64,000 bases of DNA from Hansschlegelia plantiphila (GTDB taxonomy: Bacteria; Pseudomonadota; Alphaproteobacteria; Rhizobiales; Methylopilaceae). Of the stretch, positions 1 through 8,422 are shown piece by piece (within the stretch, counting starts at the first letter, position 1; every line of letters starts with the position of its first letter). Both the position numbers and the translations under genes were made by a program. Where the stretch lies: positions 247,216-311,215 of the forward strand of contig NZ_BSFI01000001.1 of assembly GCF_027922265.1 (NCBI RefSeq). Direction: 5' to 3'. Below the pieces are notes generated by a model. It did no database searches, was not told the origin of the DNA, and worked only from the letters and a program-made list of their open reading frames with translations.

Positions 1-1167
1 GACAGGACGCCCATAGGTCTTGGAGCTCTTGTCCATGTCGATTTTCGACGCCCAGTTCACGACCGGGTCGTACTTCTCGGCGACGAGCAGGGCGCCCGTC
101 TCGCGGTTCAGCGTGTAGCCGAAGCCGTTGCGGTCGAAGTGGGTCAGGAGCGGCTGCACCTTGCCGTCGATCTTCTGATCCGTGAGGACCATCTCGTTGA
201 CGGCGTCGTAGTCCCACTCGTCATGCGGGGTCAGCTGATAGATCCACTTGGCGACGCCGGTGTCGGCGTCGCGCGCGAAGATCGACAGCGACCACTTGTT
301 GTCGCCCGGACGCTGCTTGGGGTTCCAGGTCGAGGGATTGCCCGTGCCGTAATAGATCAGGTTGAGCTTCGGATCGTACGAGTACCAGCCCCAGGTCGCG
401 CCGCCGCCGGTCTTCCACTGGTCGCCTTCCCAGGTCTTCAGCGAAGAATCCTTGCCGATCGGCTTGCCGAGCTCGGTGGTCTTCTCCGGATCGACCAGCA
501 TCTCGTCGTCCGGACCCGTCGAATAGGCCTTCCAGACGAGCTTCCCGGACTTGAGGTCGTATGCGGTCAGCCGTCCGCGGACGCCGAACTCGCCGCCCGA
601 GACGCCGACGATCAGCTTGTCCTTGACCGGCATGACGGTCGCCGTGTTGGTCTCGCCCTTCTTCGAGTCGCCGTTCACGACCGACCACTTCTTCTGGCCG
701 GTCTTGGCGTCGAGCGCCACGACGGTCGTGTCGGCCTGCGCCAGGAAGATCATCCCCTCGGCATAGGCGACGCCACGATTGACGGTGTCGCAGCACATCA
801 CGGAGATGACGTTCGGGTCCTGCTTCGGCTGGTAGGTCCAGAGGATCCGGCCGTTGTCGTTCAGGTCGAGCGCGAACACGTTGTTCGGATAGGGCGTGTG
901 GACATACATGATGTCGCCGATCACGAGCGGACCGCCTTCGTGGCCGCGCAGCACGCCGGTCGAGAAGCTCCAGGCGACCTGCAGCTTCTTCACATTCTGG
1001 GCATTGATCTGGTCGAGCTTGGAATAGCGGGTGTTGGCGTAGTCGCCCGTCTGGATCGCGAATTCGGCCGGATTGGCGATGTGCTTCAGCACGTCGTCGT
1101 TCGCCGACGCGGCCGACATGGCCCCGGCGACCCAGAACCCAAGGGCTGTAGACAGTAAGCGCTTCAT
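1..1167 (-). CDS. xoxF: XoxF-type PQQ methanol dehydrogenase (partial, C-terminus outside window)
   Basis: Periplasmic PQQ-dependent alcohol dehydrogenase that oxidises methanol and passes electrons to a cytochrome c. The first 389 residues are visible; the gene continues past position 1. A signal peptide ([19 protein letters not shown]) precedes the beta-propeller. The vicinal disulfide pair of the family is seen as [10 protein letters not shown], and tryptophan-docking repeats such as [13 protein letters not shown] are present. The active-site stretch [13 protein letters not shown] (residues 316-328) has the catalytic Asp319 and the extra Asp321 two residues on, the residue that distinguishes lanthanide-dependent XoxF from calcium-dependent MxaF. 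The start is ATG at 1167 with a strong GGAGGAAG ribosome site. It is transcribed away from the MoxYX-like regulators. The partner genes xoxG and xoxJ would be expected past the left edge; none is visible here. Confidence 0.93.
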   Translation of the reverse strand, partial: MKRLLSTALGFWVAGAMSAASANDDVLKHIANPAEFAIQTGDYANTRYSKLDQINAQNVKKLQVAWSFSTGVLRGHEGGPLVIGDIMYVHTPYPNNVFALDLNDNGRILWTYQPKQDPNVISVMCCDTVNRGVAYAEGMIFLAQADTTVVALDAKTGQKKWSVVNGDSKKGETNTATVMPVKDKLIVGVSGGEFGVRGRLTAYDLKSGKLVWKAYSTGPDDEMLVDPEKTTELGKPIGKDSSLKTWEGDQWKTGGGATWGWYSYDPKLNLIYYGTGNPSTWNPKQRPGDNKWSLSIFARDADTGVAKWIYQLTPHDEWDYDAVNEMVLTDQKIDGKVQPLLTHFDRNGFGYTLNRETGALLVAEKYDPVVNWASKIDMDKSSKTYGRPV

Positions 1168-1302
1168 GGACTTCCTCCAGGACGGCGGTGACGCCGGCAG
1201 GCGCGTGTTTTCGTTGGCCCCCGAGGGCGATCCGCCTCTTGATCTCTTAGGAAAGGCTCAGAATTTCCGACGTCGCCGTAGAGACAGCCTCCCGAATGCG
1301 GC

Positions 1303-1317
1303 CGGGAATTCTTCCCG
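1303..1317. promoter_or_regulatory. Palindrome in the xoxF / moxY-like divergent promoter region
   Basis: CGGGAATTCTTCCCG is a perfect 6-bp inverted repeat with a 3-bp spacer. It sits in the 223-bp gap between the divergent xoxF and sensor kinase genes. A NarL-class response regulator, such as the one encoded next door, would bind a dyad of about this size. That it is the binding site is inference from position only. Confidence 0.3.
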
Positions 1318-1390
1318 ATTTCGGCGCGGCGCTTGCAATCGGCCTCCCCATCCCGGACACCAATCCCTTGGAAGGGCAGGACTTTCACAG

Positions 1391-2806
1391 ATGTCTCTGT
1401 TGGCTAGCCTGATCTACCGGGTCATCGGCGCGGTGACGCTCTGCCTGCTCTGCGCGGCGGCCTGGGTGATGGTCGACGCCAACCGGAACATCCGGGCCGA
1501 GGTGACGGCTTCCGCGGACCGCGTGGCGCAGCAGGCGGCCGGCCTCGCATGGCGCGAGATGACGTTCCGCGGCAGCGTCGGGGCGAACGCCAAATTCGCC
1601 TTCCCGGACTGGCGGAGCTCCGACACGCTCCGCGTCATCAGTCCGGGCTACTGCGTCAGCCTCGCCTGGACCGGCGAGGCGCCGCTCAGGCTCTGCGGCG
1701 GCCCGGCGAACGTCGGCGCTTCGGCGCCGACGTGGTTCATGGCGTTCTATCGCGCGATCTTCGGCCCGACCGAAGCAGAGACCCGCAACATCCACGTGTT
1801 CAAGCAGACCGCTGGCGTCGTCGTCGCCGAGGCGGACGAGGGCGCTGCGGCCCGGCAGGCCTGGCGCCAGGTGAGCGTGGTGGTCGGCGTCGCCGCTGCG
1901 ATGGCGGTCGGGATCGGCCTGCTCGCGACCCTCGCGATCGGCCACGCGCTGCGGCCGGCCGACGTGATCGTCGCGGGCCTGAAGCGACTGGAGGCCGGCG
2001 ACCTCGGCGCGCGGCTGCCCGCGTTCAGGACACGCGAGTTCGACCTGATCGCGCGCGCCTTCAACGATCTCACCCAACGCCTGTCGCACACCACCGCGCA
2101 ACGCGCGGCGCTGACGCGCCGCCTGTTCCAGGTGCAGGAAGACGAGCGTCGGTCATTGGCGCGTGACCTCCATGACGAGTTCGGGCAATGCCTGACCGCG
2201 ACCCGCGCGCTCGCCGCGGCGATCATGGCGGCGAGCGAGACGGAGCGACCGGACGTCGCCGAGGAGGCGCGCGAGATAGGGAGCATCAGCGAACGGATGA
2301 TGGCGACCCTCCGAAGCACCCTCTCGCGCCTGCGGCCGCCCGAGCTCGACGAGGTGGGGCTCGAGCGCAGCCTCGATCATCTGGTCGCGAGCTGGAACGC
2401 CCGTCTCGCAGCGCCGGCGGGACAATCTGCGCCGCCCGTGTTCCGCCTCGACATCATCGGCGGCCTCGCCGCCGTGCCCAATCAGGCCGCGCTGACGATC
2501 TACCGCGTGGCCCAGGAATGCCTGACCAACGCTGCGCGGCATGGCGCTCCCACCGAGGTTCGGGTCAAGGTCGAACGCACGGCGGGCGCTGACAACGCGG
2601 TCGCCTTGACAGTGGAGGACGACGGCGGCGGCGATCCGGCCTCGCTGACCGACCGCGCGGGACATGGCATCCTCGGCATCCGCGAACGGATCGAGGCGTT
2701 GGGCGGCAGGCTCACGACCGGGCCGGCGGCGCACGGGGTGCGGATCGCCGCGATCATCCCTCTCTACGGCCTCGAACCGGCCGGGGCCGGCGGAGCGAAC
2801 GCGTGA
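1391..2806 (+). CDS. MoxY-like membrane sensor histidine kinase
   Basis: Sensor kinase of 471 residues in the NarX/DegS-type (HisKA_3) class. Order: N-terminal membrane helix (about residues 8-28), a periplasmic domain of about 130 residues resembling the LapD/MoxY N-terminal domain, a second helix (about 160-185), a HAMP-like linker (RPADVIVAGLKRLEAGDLGARL), a dimerisation helix with the phospho-acceptor His in ERRSLARDLHDEFGQ, and a C-terminal ATPase domain with an N-box (QECLTNAARHG) and a G-box (GHGILGIRERIEALGG). ATG 1391 is chosen because it gives a normal N-terminal helix; the longer frame upstream runs into xoxF. Its stop overlaps the response regulator start by 4 bp, so the two are co-translated. 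Next to xoxF, a role in control of methanol oxidation like MoxYX of Paracoccus is likely, but the stimulus is unknown. Confidence 0.82.
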   Translation: MSLLASLIYRVIGAVTLCLLCAAAWVMVDANRNIRAEVTASADRVAQQAAGLAWREMTFRGSVGANAKFAFPDWRSSDTLRVISPGYCVSLAWTGEAPLRLCGGPANVGASAPTWFMAFYRAIFGPTEAETRNIHVFKQTAGVVVAEADEGAAARQAWRQVSVVVGVAAAMAVGIGLLATLAIGHALRPADVIVAGLKRLEAGDLGARLPAFRTREFDLIARAFNDLTQRLSHTTAQRAALTRRLFQVQEDERRSLARDLHDEFGQCLTATRALAAAIMAASETERPDVAEEAREIGSISERMMATLRSTLSRLRPPELDEVGLERSLDHLVASWNARLAAPAGQSAPPVFRLDIIGGLAAVPNQAALTIYRVAQECLTNAARHGAPTEVRVKVERTAGADNAVALTVEDDGGGDPASLTDRAGHGILGIRERIEALGGRLTTGPAAHGVRIAAIIPLYGLEPAGAGGANA

Positions 2807-3453
2807 GCGCAACCACCATCCTACTGGTCGATGACCATCCCGTCGTGCGGGCGGGCTACCGCAAGCTGATCGAACGCAAGACCGGCTACTGCGTGGCCGG
2901 CGAGGCCGAGAACGTCTCGGAGGCCTATCTGCAATACCGCAAGCTGCAGCCGAGCATCGTCATCCTCGACCTCAGCCTGCCGGGATCGAGCGGGCTGGAG
3001 GCGATCAGGCGCATCCGCGGCTACGACCGGAAAGCCCGCATCCTGGTGTTTACGATGCATGACGGGCTCGCCTTCGCGCTGAAGGCGTTCGACGCCGGCG
3101 CAATGGGCTACGTCACAAAAAGCAGCCCCCCGACCGAGCTGATCGACGCCATGACCACGATCGTGCAGGGCGGCCGGGCGGTCAGCGCGGACATCGCGCG
3201 GGAGATCGCGGCCGAGCGGATGGCCGGCCGGCGGTCGCCGATCGAGAGCCTCGCCCCGCGCGAGGTCGAGATCCTGCAGCTGATCGCGTCGGGGATGACG
3301 ACGGACGCCATCGCCGGGGCCCTGTCGCTCAGCCAGAAGACCGTCCAGAACTATCACTCGGGCATCAAGGCCAAGCTCAGCGCGCAGACCGACGCCAGCC
3401 TCGTATGGCTCGCGATCAGCGCGGGGCTGCTGGAGGTCGATGCGCCGGCGTGA
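2803..3453 (+). CDS. MoxX-like LuxR/NarL-family response regulator
   Basis: Response regulator of 216 residues. The receiver domain has the acidic pair Asp10/Asp11, phospho-acceptor Asp56 (VILDLSLPG) and the conserved Lys106 (YVTKSS). A LuxR-type helix-turn-helix follows (LAPREVEILQLIASGMTTDAIA, then LSLSQKTVQNYHSGIKAKL). Translation starts at GTG 2803, inside the kinase stop (GTGA overlap). With the kinase upstream it forms a complete two-component system, probably acting on the divergent xoxF promoter. The closest named pair I can suggest is MoxX/MoxY of Paracoccus; this assignment rests on domain architecture and location rather than on an alignment. Confidence 0.85.
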   Translation: MSATTILLVDDHPVVRAGYRKLIERKTGYCVAGEAENVSEAYLQYRKLQPSIVILDLSLPGSSGLEAIRRIRGYDRKARILVFTMHDGLAFALKAFDAGAMGYVTKSSPPTELIDAMTTIVQGGRAVSADIAREIAAERMAGRRSPIESLAPREVEILQLIASGMTTDAIAGALSLSQKTVQNYHSGIKAKLSAQTDASLVWLAISAGLLEVDAPA

Positions 3454-3583
3454 AGGCGCGGAGCGGCGAAACGGCCTCGACGTCCCTGGATAAAGCCGCC
3501 TCGCGACGCCACAACCAATATGTCATGAATCGCGCGCTAGGCTGGAGCGTCGGCCACAGCGGGCGAAACGATCAAGCGACATC

Positions 3584-4342
3584 ATGAACCGCGTACCCGA
3601 TCCCCAGTCCTTCGCAGTCCTCAAGGAGCATGTGCGCCAGGCCGAGGAGAAGGGCTTCGACCACGTCGACACCTGGGTCTTCGACCTCGACAACACGCTC
3701 TACCCGGCCTCGTCGCGACTGTTCGACCAGATCGACGCCAAGATCACGGCCTATATCGCGAACCGCCAGGGCATCGACGGTCTGAGCGCCCGGGCGCTGC
3801 AGAAATACTACTACCGGCGCTACGGTACGACGCTGAAGGGGCTGATGTCGGAGGACTGGCTCGATCCGGACGACTTCCTCGCCTTCGTGCATGACATCGA
3901 CCATTCGGTGCTGGCGCCCGCGCCGGCCCTGGCGGAAGGCATCGCCCGGCTCCCCGGCCGACGTTTCGTGCTGACCAACGGCTCGCGCCGGCATGCGGAG
4001 AGCACCATCGCCCGGCTCGGGGTCGCCCACCTGTTTGACGACGTGTTCGATATCGCGGCTTCGGGCTTCGTGCCGAAGCCGGAGGCGGCCGCCTACGACC
4101 TGTTCCTGAAGCTCCATGGCGTCGCCCCGGCGAGGGCCGCGATGTTCGAGGATCTCGGCAAGAATCTCGTGGTGCCGCATGCGCTCGGCATGCGAACCGT
4201 GCTGGTGGTGCCCGCCGAGGGCGAGCCCGACGCGCTCGATCGCCTCACCGCTCTCGACGACGCCTCGCCCGCCGCGCATGTCGACCACATGACGGACGAC
4301 CTCGCCGGCTTCCTCGCCGCTCTCGCGATCGTGGCGCGCTAG
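3584..4342 (+). CDS. HAD-family phosphatase, pyrimidine 5'-nucleotidase type
   Basis: Cytoplasmic HAD hydrolase of 252 residues. Motif I is FDLDNTLYP with nucleophile Asp34 and acid/base Asp36, motif II is the Thr-Asn-Gly-Ser of FVLTNGSRRH, the motif III lysine lies in FVPKPEAAAY, and motif IV acids lie in AMFEDLGKNL. The DNTLYP form and the length match the SDT1-like subgroup annotated as pyrimidine 5'-nucleotidases, which remove phosphate from UMP/CMP-like nucleotides; the actual substrate cannot be read from sequence. The gene follows the response regulator after 130 bp and faces the ThDP enzyme gene, from which it is separated by only two bases, so the two convergent genes leave no room for a separate terminator. 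Confidence 0.8.
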   Translation: MNRVPDPQSFAVLKEHVRQAEEKGFDHVDTWVFDLDNTLYPASSRLFDQIDAKITAYIANRQGIDGLSARALQKYYYRRYGTTLKGLMSEDWLDPDDFLAFVHDIDHSVLAPAPALAEGIARLPGRRFVLTNGSRRHAESTIARLGVAHLFDDVFDIAASGFVPKPEAAAYDLFLKLHGVAPARAAMFEDLGKNLVVPHALGMRTVLVVPAEGEPDALDRLTALDDASPAAHVDHMTDDLAGFLAALAIVAR

Positions 4343-4344
4343 CT

Positions 4345-6015
4345 CTACCGCCCGGCCTCTCGCGCGGCCGCCCGAATTCCCGCGAGCGTCGCAGTCGGCG
4401 TGATCGCCTCGGGGTCGATCTGCACATGGACCAGCGCCGGTCGCCCGCAGGCGCGCGCCTCCGCGAAGGCGGCGGCGAACCGGCCGCTCTCCGTCACTGA
4501 AAAGCCCACCGCGCCATAGGCTCGTGCGAGCGCGGCGAAGTCCGGATTGCGCAACGCCGTCCCGAACGGCTTGCCCGGATAGTCCCGCTCCTGATGCATC
4601 CGGATCGTGCCGTACTGGCCGTTGTCGAGCACGACGACAACCAGCGCGAGCTCGCGCTGGACGGCGGTCGCCAGTTCCTGCCCCGTCATCAGAAAGCAGC
4701 CGTCGCCCGCCAGCGCCACGACCTCGCGGTCGGGGAACAACCGCTTCGCCGCGATCGCAGCCGGCAGGCCGTAGCCCATGGAGCCCGAGGTCGGCGCGAG
4801 CTGCGATCCGTAGGCCGTGAACCGGTGGAAGCGGTGCAGCCACCCGGCGTAGTTGCCGGCGCCGTTGCAGACTATGGCGTCCGCCGGCAGTCCGGCGAGC
4901 GCCGCCATCACCTCCGCCATCTGGACGGCGCCGGGATGCGCGGGGACCGCGCCCGACCACTCGAGATAATCCCGACGCGCCGCAGCAGCCTCGTCAGCCC
5001 AGGGGATGGTTTGGGGCGGCTGCAGGCCTTCGAGCGCGGCCGCGAAGGCGATCGGCGAGGCGTTGATCCCGAGAGTCGGCTGGTACACCCGGCCGATCTC
5101 CTCGGCGTCGGCATGGACATGGACCAGAGCCTGCCGCGGCGTGGGGACCGACAACGCCGCGTAGCTCTGGCTCGACGCCTCGCTCAGCCGGCCGCCGACC
5201 AGCAGGACGAGATCGGCGCGCGCCACGCGGGCCGCGAGCTTCGGGTTCGGCGCGATGCCGAGATCGCCGGCGAAGCTCGGATGATCGGCCGGAAACAGCA
5301 TCTGCCTGCGGAAGGTGACGGCGACCGGAAGCGCAAAGCGCGCCGCGAAACGCTTGACCCGCTCCACCGCCGCCGCCGACCAGCGCGAGCCGCCCACGAG
5401 CGCGATCGGCCTCTTCGCCGCCCACAGCATCTTCTGAAGCTGCGCCATATCGGCGAGCCCGGGCCATGTCTCGGCGGAGACGACGGGAGCGGCGTCCGCG
5501 ATCTCAGCGGTTTCCGCAAGCATGTCCTCGGGCAGCGCGATCACGACCGGGCCGGGGCGGCCCTGGCATGCGACCCGCAGCGCACGCGAGACGAATTCGG
5601 GGATGCGGGCGGGATCGTCGATCTCGACGACCCATTTCGCCATCGAGCCGAACACCGCGCGACAGTCGAGCTCCTGGAAGGCCTCGCGATGGCGCACGCC
5701 GCGCGCGACCTGCCCGACGAACAGGATCATCGGCGTCGAGTCCTGGCTCGCCACGTGGAGTCCGCTCATGGCGTTGGCGGCGCCGGGGCCACGGGTGACG
5801 AAGCAGAGGCCGGCGCGTCCCGTCAGCTTGCCGGCGGCCTCCGCCATCATCGCGGCGCCGCCCTCCTGCCGGCAGACGACAAAGTCGAAGCGCTTCGCGC
5901 GCATCGCCTCGAGAACGGGGAGGTAGCTTTCTCCGGGCACGCCGAAGCCAAGCGCAAGACCGTTCGCCACGAGCGCGTCGACGAGAATGTCGGCGCCGGT
6001 GCGCAGAGCCGCCAT
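4345..6015 (-). CDS. Thiamine diphosphate-dependent enzyme, acetolactate synthase-like
   Basis: Protein of 556 residues with the three-domain acetolactate synthase/pyruvate oxidase fold. The N-terminal pyrimidine-binding domain carries the catalytic Glu51 (CRQEGGAAM); a central domain follows (about 190-340); the C-terminal domain has the ThDP/magnesium motif beginning GDGCF and ending in DNGQYGTIR. A reductive or decarboxylating reaction on a 2-keto acid is expected, but the subgroup cannot be told apart here: it is not next to an ilvN regulatory subunit, so a housekeeping acetolactate synthase is unlikely. ATG 6015 is preferred over a longer open frame that overlaps the SDR gene. It lies 14 bp downstream of the SDR in the same orientation as kpsS, so it is probably in one operon with the capsule-type genes. 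Confidence 0.75.
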   Translation of the reverse strand: MAALRTGADILVDALVANGLALGFGVPGESYLPVLEAMRAKRFDFVVCRQEGGAAMMAEAAGKLTGRAGLCFVTRGPGAANAMSGLHVASQDSTPMILFVGQVARGVRHREAFQELDCRAVFGSMAKWVVEIDDPARIPEFVSRALRVACQGRPGPVVIALPEDMLAETAEIADAAPVVSAETWPGLADMAQLQKMLWAAKRPIALVGGSRWSAAAVERVKRFAARFALPVAVTFRRQMLFPADHPSFAGDLGIAPNPKLAARVARADLVLLVGGRLSEASSQSYAALSVPTPRQALVHVHADAEEIGRVYQPTLGINASPIAFAAALEGLQPPQTIPWADEAAAARRDYLEWSGAVPAHPGAVQMAEVMAALAGLPADAIVCNGAGNYAGWLHRFHRFTAYGSQLAPTSGSMGYGLPAAIAAKRLFPDREVVALAGDGCFLMTGQELATAVQRELALVVVVLDNGQYGTIRMHQERDYPGKPFGTALRNPDFAALARAYGAVGFSVTESGRFAAAFAEARACGRPALVHVQIDPEAITPTATLAGIRAAAREAGR

Positions 6016-6029
6016 CCGCTTCTCCCGCC

Positions 6030-6836
6030 TCAGCCGTGCCGGTCGGCGGCGATCACGACGGGAACGCGCGCGAGGATCATGCGCAGGAGGCTCCTCGGCA
6101 GCATGCGGCCGACCCGGATGGCGGCGACCATCTGCCAGGGGAACGCGATCCGCTCGGCGCCGCGTTCGATACGGCGCCGGATCAGCGCCGCCGCGTCGTC
6201 CGCGGACATCTCGAACGGCTTCGGCCCGAGATAGCGGGCGCTCATGTCGGAGGTGACGAAGCCTGGGCAGACAACGCTGACTCCGACCTGGTCCGGCGCG
6301 AGGAAATCGCCGAGCGCCTCGCCCCAGGCGAGAACGCCGGCCTTGGAGGCGGAATAGGCCGCGGTGTCGCCGACCGGCTGGAGGGCCGCGAGCGAGCTCA
6401 TCAGCACGATGCGGCCGCCGCGGCGGGCTCGCATCGGCTCGATCAGCGGCGTGGCGGTGGCGATCGCGCCCTCGAGATTGACGCGGAGCTGGCGTTGCGC
6501 GCTCTCGAAGGTCTCCATCCGCCGGCCCTCCTCGAGGCCGCCCGAGACTCCGGCGTTGGCGATCAGCAGATCGACGGGATGCGCGGCGTCGAAGGCGAGC
6601 AGGACGCTCGACAGCGCCGCTGCGTCGGAGACGTCGACGGAGGCGATCTCGACGGCGGCGCCCTTCGCCCGGCATTCGGCGGCGACCGCCTCGAGCCGTG
6701 CGGCGTCGCGTCCAATCAGCAGCAGCGTCGCCCCGGGTTCGGCGTAGACGCGGGCCAGCGCGGCGCCGATGCCGCGACCGCCGCCGGTGACGACGACCGA
6801 CCTCGGAAACCCGGAACGCGCAGACATGGAGCTCAC
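6030..6836 (-). CDS. Short-chain dehydrogenase/reductase (RkpH-like candidate)
   Basis: Classical SDR with the cofactor loop TGGGRGIG, the NAGVSGG strand end, catalytic Ser in MSSLAAL and the active-site pair YSASK. The C-terminus has a hydrophobic stretch (RMLPRSLLRMILARVPVVI) that could bind membrane or lipid. GTG 6836 overlaps the kpsS stop by 4 bp; ATG 6827 three codons later is an equally possible start. Rhizobial K-antigen loci pair an SDR (RkpH) with a KpsS-like protein (RkpJ), so this gene may reduce the keto group of a lipid intermediate such as the product of the alpha-oxoamine synthase at 43.1 kb. That substrate is inference; the SDR fold itself is clear. Confidence 0.8.
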   Translation of the reverse strand: MSSMSARSGFPRSVVVTGGGRGIGAALARVYAEPGATLLLIGRDAARLEAVAAECRAKGAAVEIASVDVSDAAALSSVLLAFDAAHPVDLLIANAGVSGGLEEGRRMETFESAQRQLRVNLEGAIATATPLIEPMRARRGGRIVLMSSLAALQPVGDTAAYSASKAGVLAWGEALGDFLAPDQVGVSVVCPGFVTSDMSARYLGPKPFEMSADDAAALIRRRIERGAERIAFPWQMVAAIRVGRMLPRSLLRMILARVPVVIAADRHG

Positions 6837-8146
6837 TCGCCGGGGACCGGAGATCTCTCGGCGTAGGCGCGCTCGACCCGCCAGCCGGGCGCCCTGGCGC
6901 GCGCGAGATGCGGCGAATGCGCGACCAGCCGGACCATCGCGTTCGCGACCGCAATGTCGACAGCCTCGCCCGAATAGAACCCCCCGTTCAGCTGGGTCTG
7001 CGCCGTGACGACCTTGCGGAACGCCGCCACGAAGTCCGGATCGGGCGGCGTCGGCGCGCGCCAGAAGCTCTCGAGCGTGCCTTGATGGGTGAGGCCGGGG
7101 AGATCGTAGATCGCCTGTCCGAGCGCGATCGTCGGCTTGCCGCGGTCGATCGCAAGCGTGCCGATGGTGCTGTTCACCACCACGACGCCGGACGAGCGGT
7201 CGATGAGCCCTGCCCCCTGACCGCCGTCCATATAGAGCAGCCGGTCGCCGAGGCCGGTGCGGCGGCCGGTGATCTGCGTCGCGCGCCGGCGATTCACGAG
7301 ACCGTTGTCGAGCGGGTGCAGCTTGACGACGAGACGCGCCTCCGGCGCCGCGTGGGCCGCGAAGGAGCGGGCGACGAATTCGACGACCTCGTTCATCGCG
7401 CTGAACGGCGAATGGAGGCGGATCTGGTAATCGCTGTCGAGTTGCAGCGGCAAGACGAAATACGGCGCGCCCTCGGCCGCCAGCGCCTGCTCCACCCCCG
7501 CCGCCCGACGCGCTTCAGCCTTGCGGCGCATGAAGCGGCCGATCCAGCCGGCGTATTCGATCAGCGGATGCTGCGGACGATAGCGGCGATAGCCCGGATA
7601 GAGATACGGGAACCCCATATTCGCGCCGTTGTAGATGACGTCCCACAGCGAGCGCGTGCGCATGTCGCCATAGATCGGGCGATGGGGAACCTGTTCCGGA
7701 AGCTCGTCGGCGAGCCGCCGGATCGTCTCCGGATCGCGGGGCAGGCTGGAGAAGCCGTTGACGCCGCCGGCCTCCATCGTGATCCAGTGCGGGCGAAAAT
7801 AGCCCTCCTCGAAGACATGGACGTCGACGCCACGAAGCTGGGCGGTGGCGATCGCGACGCGGTGATAGGGCCGCCCGTCGCCGAACAGGACGAGGTCGGT
7901 CACCTCGCGCGCGTCCATCAGCGCCGACAGGAAATCCCGCCAGTCGTCGAACCTGCCGCGATAGTCGACGGCGCCCGGGACGCCCCAGAACAGCCTGTCG
8001 CCGAGATTGAGATTGATTCGCTCGACGCCGTAACCTTCGTTACGGAGCGCCTTGCCCAGCCGCTTGAAGAAGGGCGAGGCCAGCCCCTGAAGAAAAAGGA
8101 ACGTGCGTTTCGGCCGCGTTCGAACGTCGTCCCCGCCGTCGATCAT
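6833..8146 (-). CDS. KpsS-like capsular polysaccharide protein (Kdo-linker transferase family)
   Basis: Protein of 437 residues of the KpsS/LipB/RkpJ family. In group 2 capsule systems KpsS adds the first beta-Kdo to phosphatidylglycerol to start the linker that holds the capsule. Recognisable blocks are FLFLQGLASPFFKRLG at the N-terminus, LVLFGDGRPYH, VHVFEEGYFRPHWITME, YFVLPLQLDSDYQI, the phosphate-binding-like VVKLHPLDNG and VVVNSTIGTLAI. These strings are typical of the family (LQG, EEGY, P.Q...D.Q, KxHP, N.ST.G). It is translationally coupled to the SDR and ThDP genes downstream and is divergent from the KpsC-like gene across a 276-bp gap. No KpsM, KpsT or KpsE is visible in the window. 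Confidence 0.85.
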   Translation of the reverse strand: MIDGGDDVRTRPKRTFLFLQGLASPFFKRLGKALRNEGYGVERINLNLGDRLFWGVPGAVDYRGRFDDWRDFLSALMDAREVTDLVLFGDGRPYHRVAIATAQLRGVDVHVFEEGYFRPHWITMEAGGVNGFSSLPRDPETIRRLADELPEQVPHRPIYGDMRTRSLWDVIYNGANMGFPYLYPGYRRYRPQHPLIEYAGWIGRFMRRKAEARRAAGVEQALAAEGAPYFVLPLQLDSDYQIRLHSPFSAMNEVVEFVARSFAAHAAPEARLVVKLHPLDNGLVNRRRATQITGRRTGLGDRLLYMDGGQGAGLIDRSSGVVVVNSTIGTLAIDRGKPTIALGQAIYDLPGLTHQGTLESFWRAPTPPDPDFVAAFRKVVTAQTQLNGGFYSGEAVDIAVANAMVRLVAHSPHLARARAPGWRVERAYAERSPVPGE

Positions 8147-8422
8147 CGGTCGCCTGCCCGGGTCGGGTTCTAGCGACCCAACCCCGTCCTTTCGCTATGG
8201 CGCGCCCAAAACGATCTCGCACTTGCGAGAACCTGCGACGTCTGAGCCGAGCCGGCGGCGTCGCATTGGCCGTTGCACCGCAAGCGGCGGACCGCTAGCG
8301 CTGAACTTGAATTTGGGAGCGTAGAAAACTCGGACCACCATTTGAACCACACGACGGGCAGAGTGGCAATCATATGCAGACGTTTGCGGCGGAGGACCGC
8401 GGACGTCGAGGCCATCTCGGGG
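8147..8422. promoter_or_regulatory. Divergent promoter region between the KpsS-like and KpsC-like genes
   Basis: About 276 bp without a supported gene. The middle (roughly 8305-8380) is richer in A and T than the surroundings, which fits two back-to-back promoters. I cannot pick -35/-10 elements with confidence. Part of this stretch becomes coding if the KpsC-like protein starts further upstream (ATG 8273 or GTG 8363). Confidence 0.4.

Noticed and set aside
1073..1390. Longer start for the sensor kinase at 1073
   Set aside because: It would overlap xoxF by about 95 bp and put a non-conserved leader before the first membrane helix.
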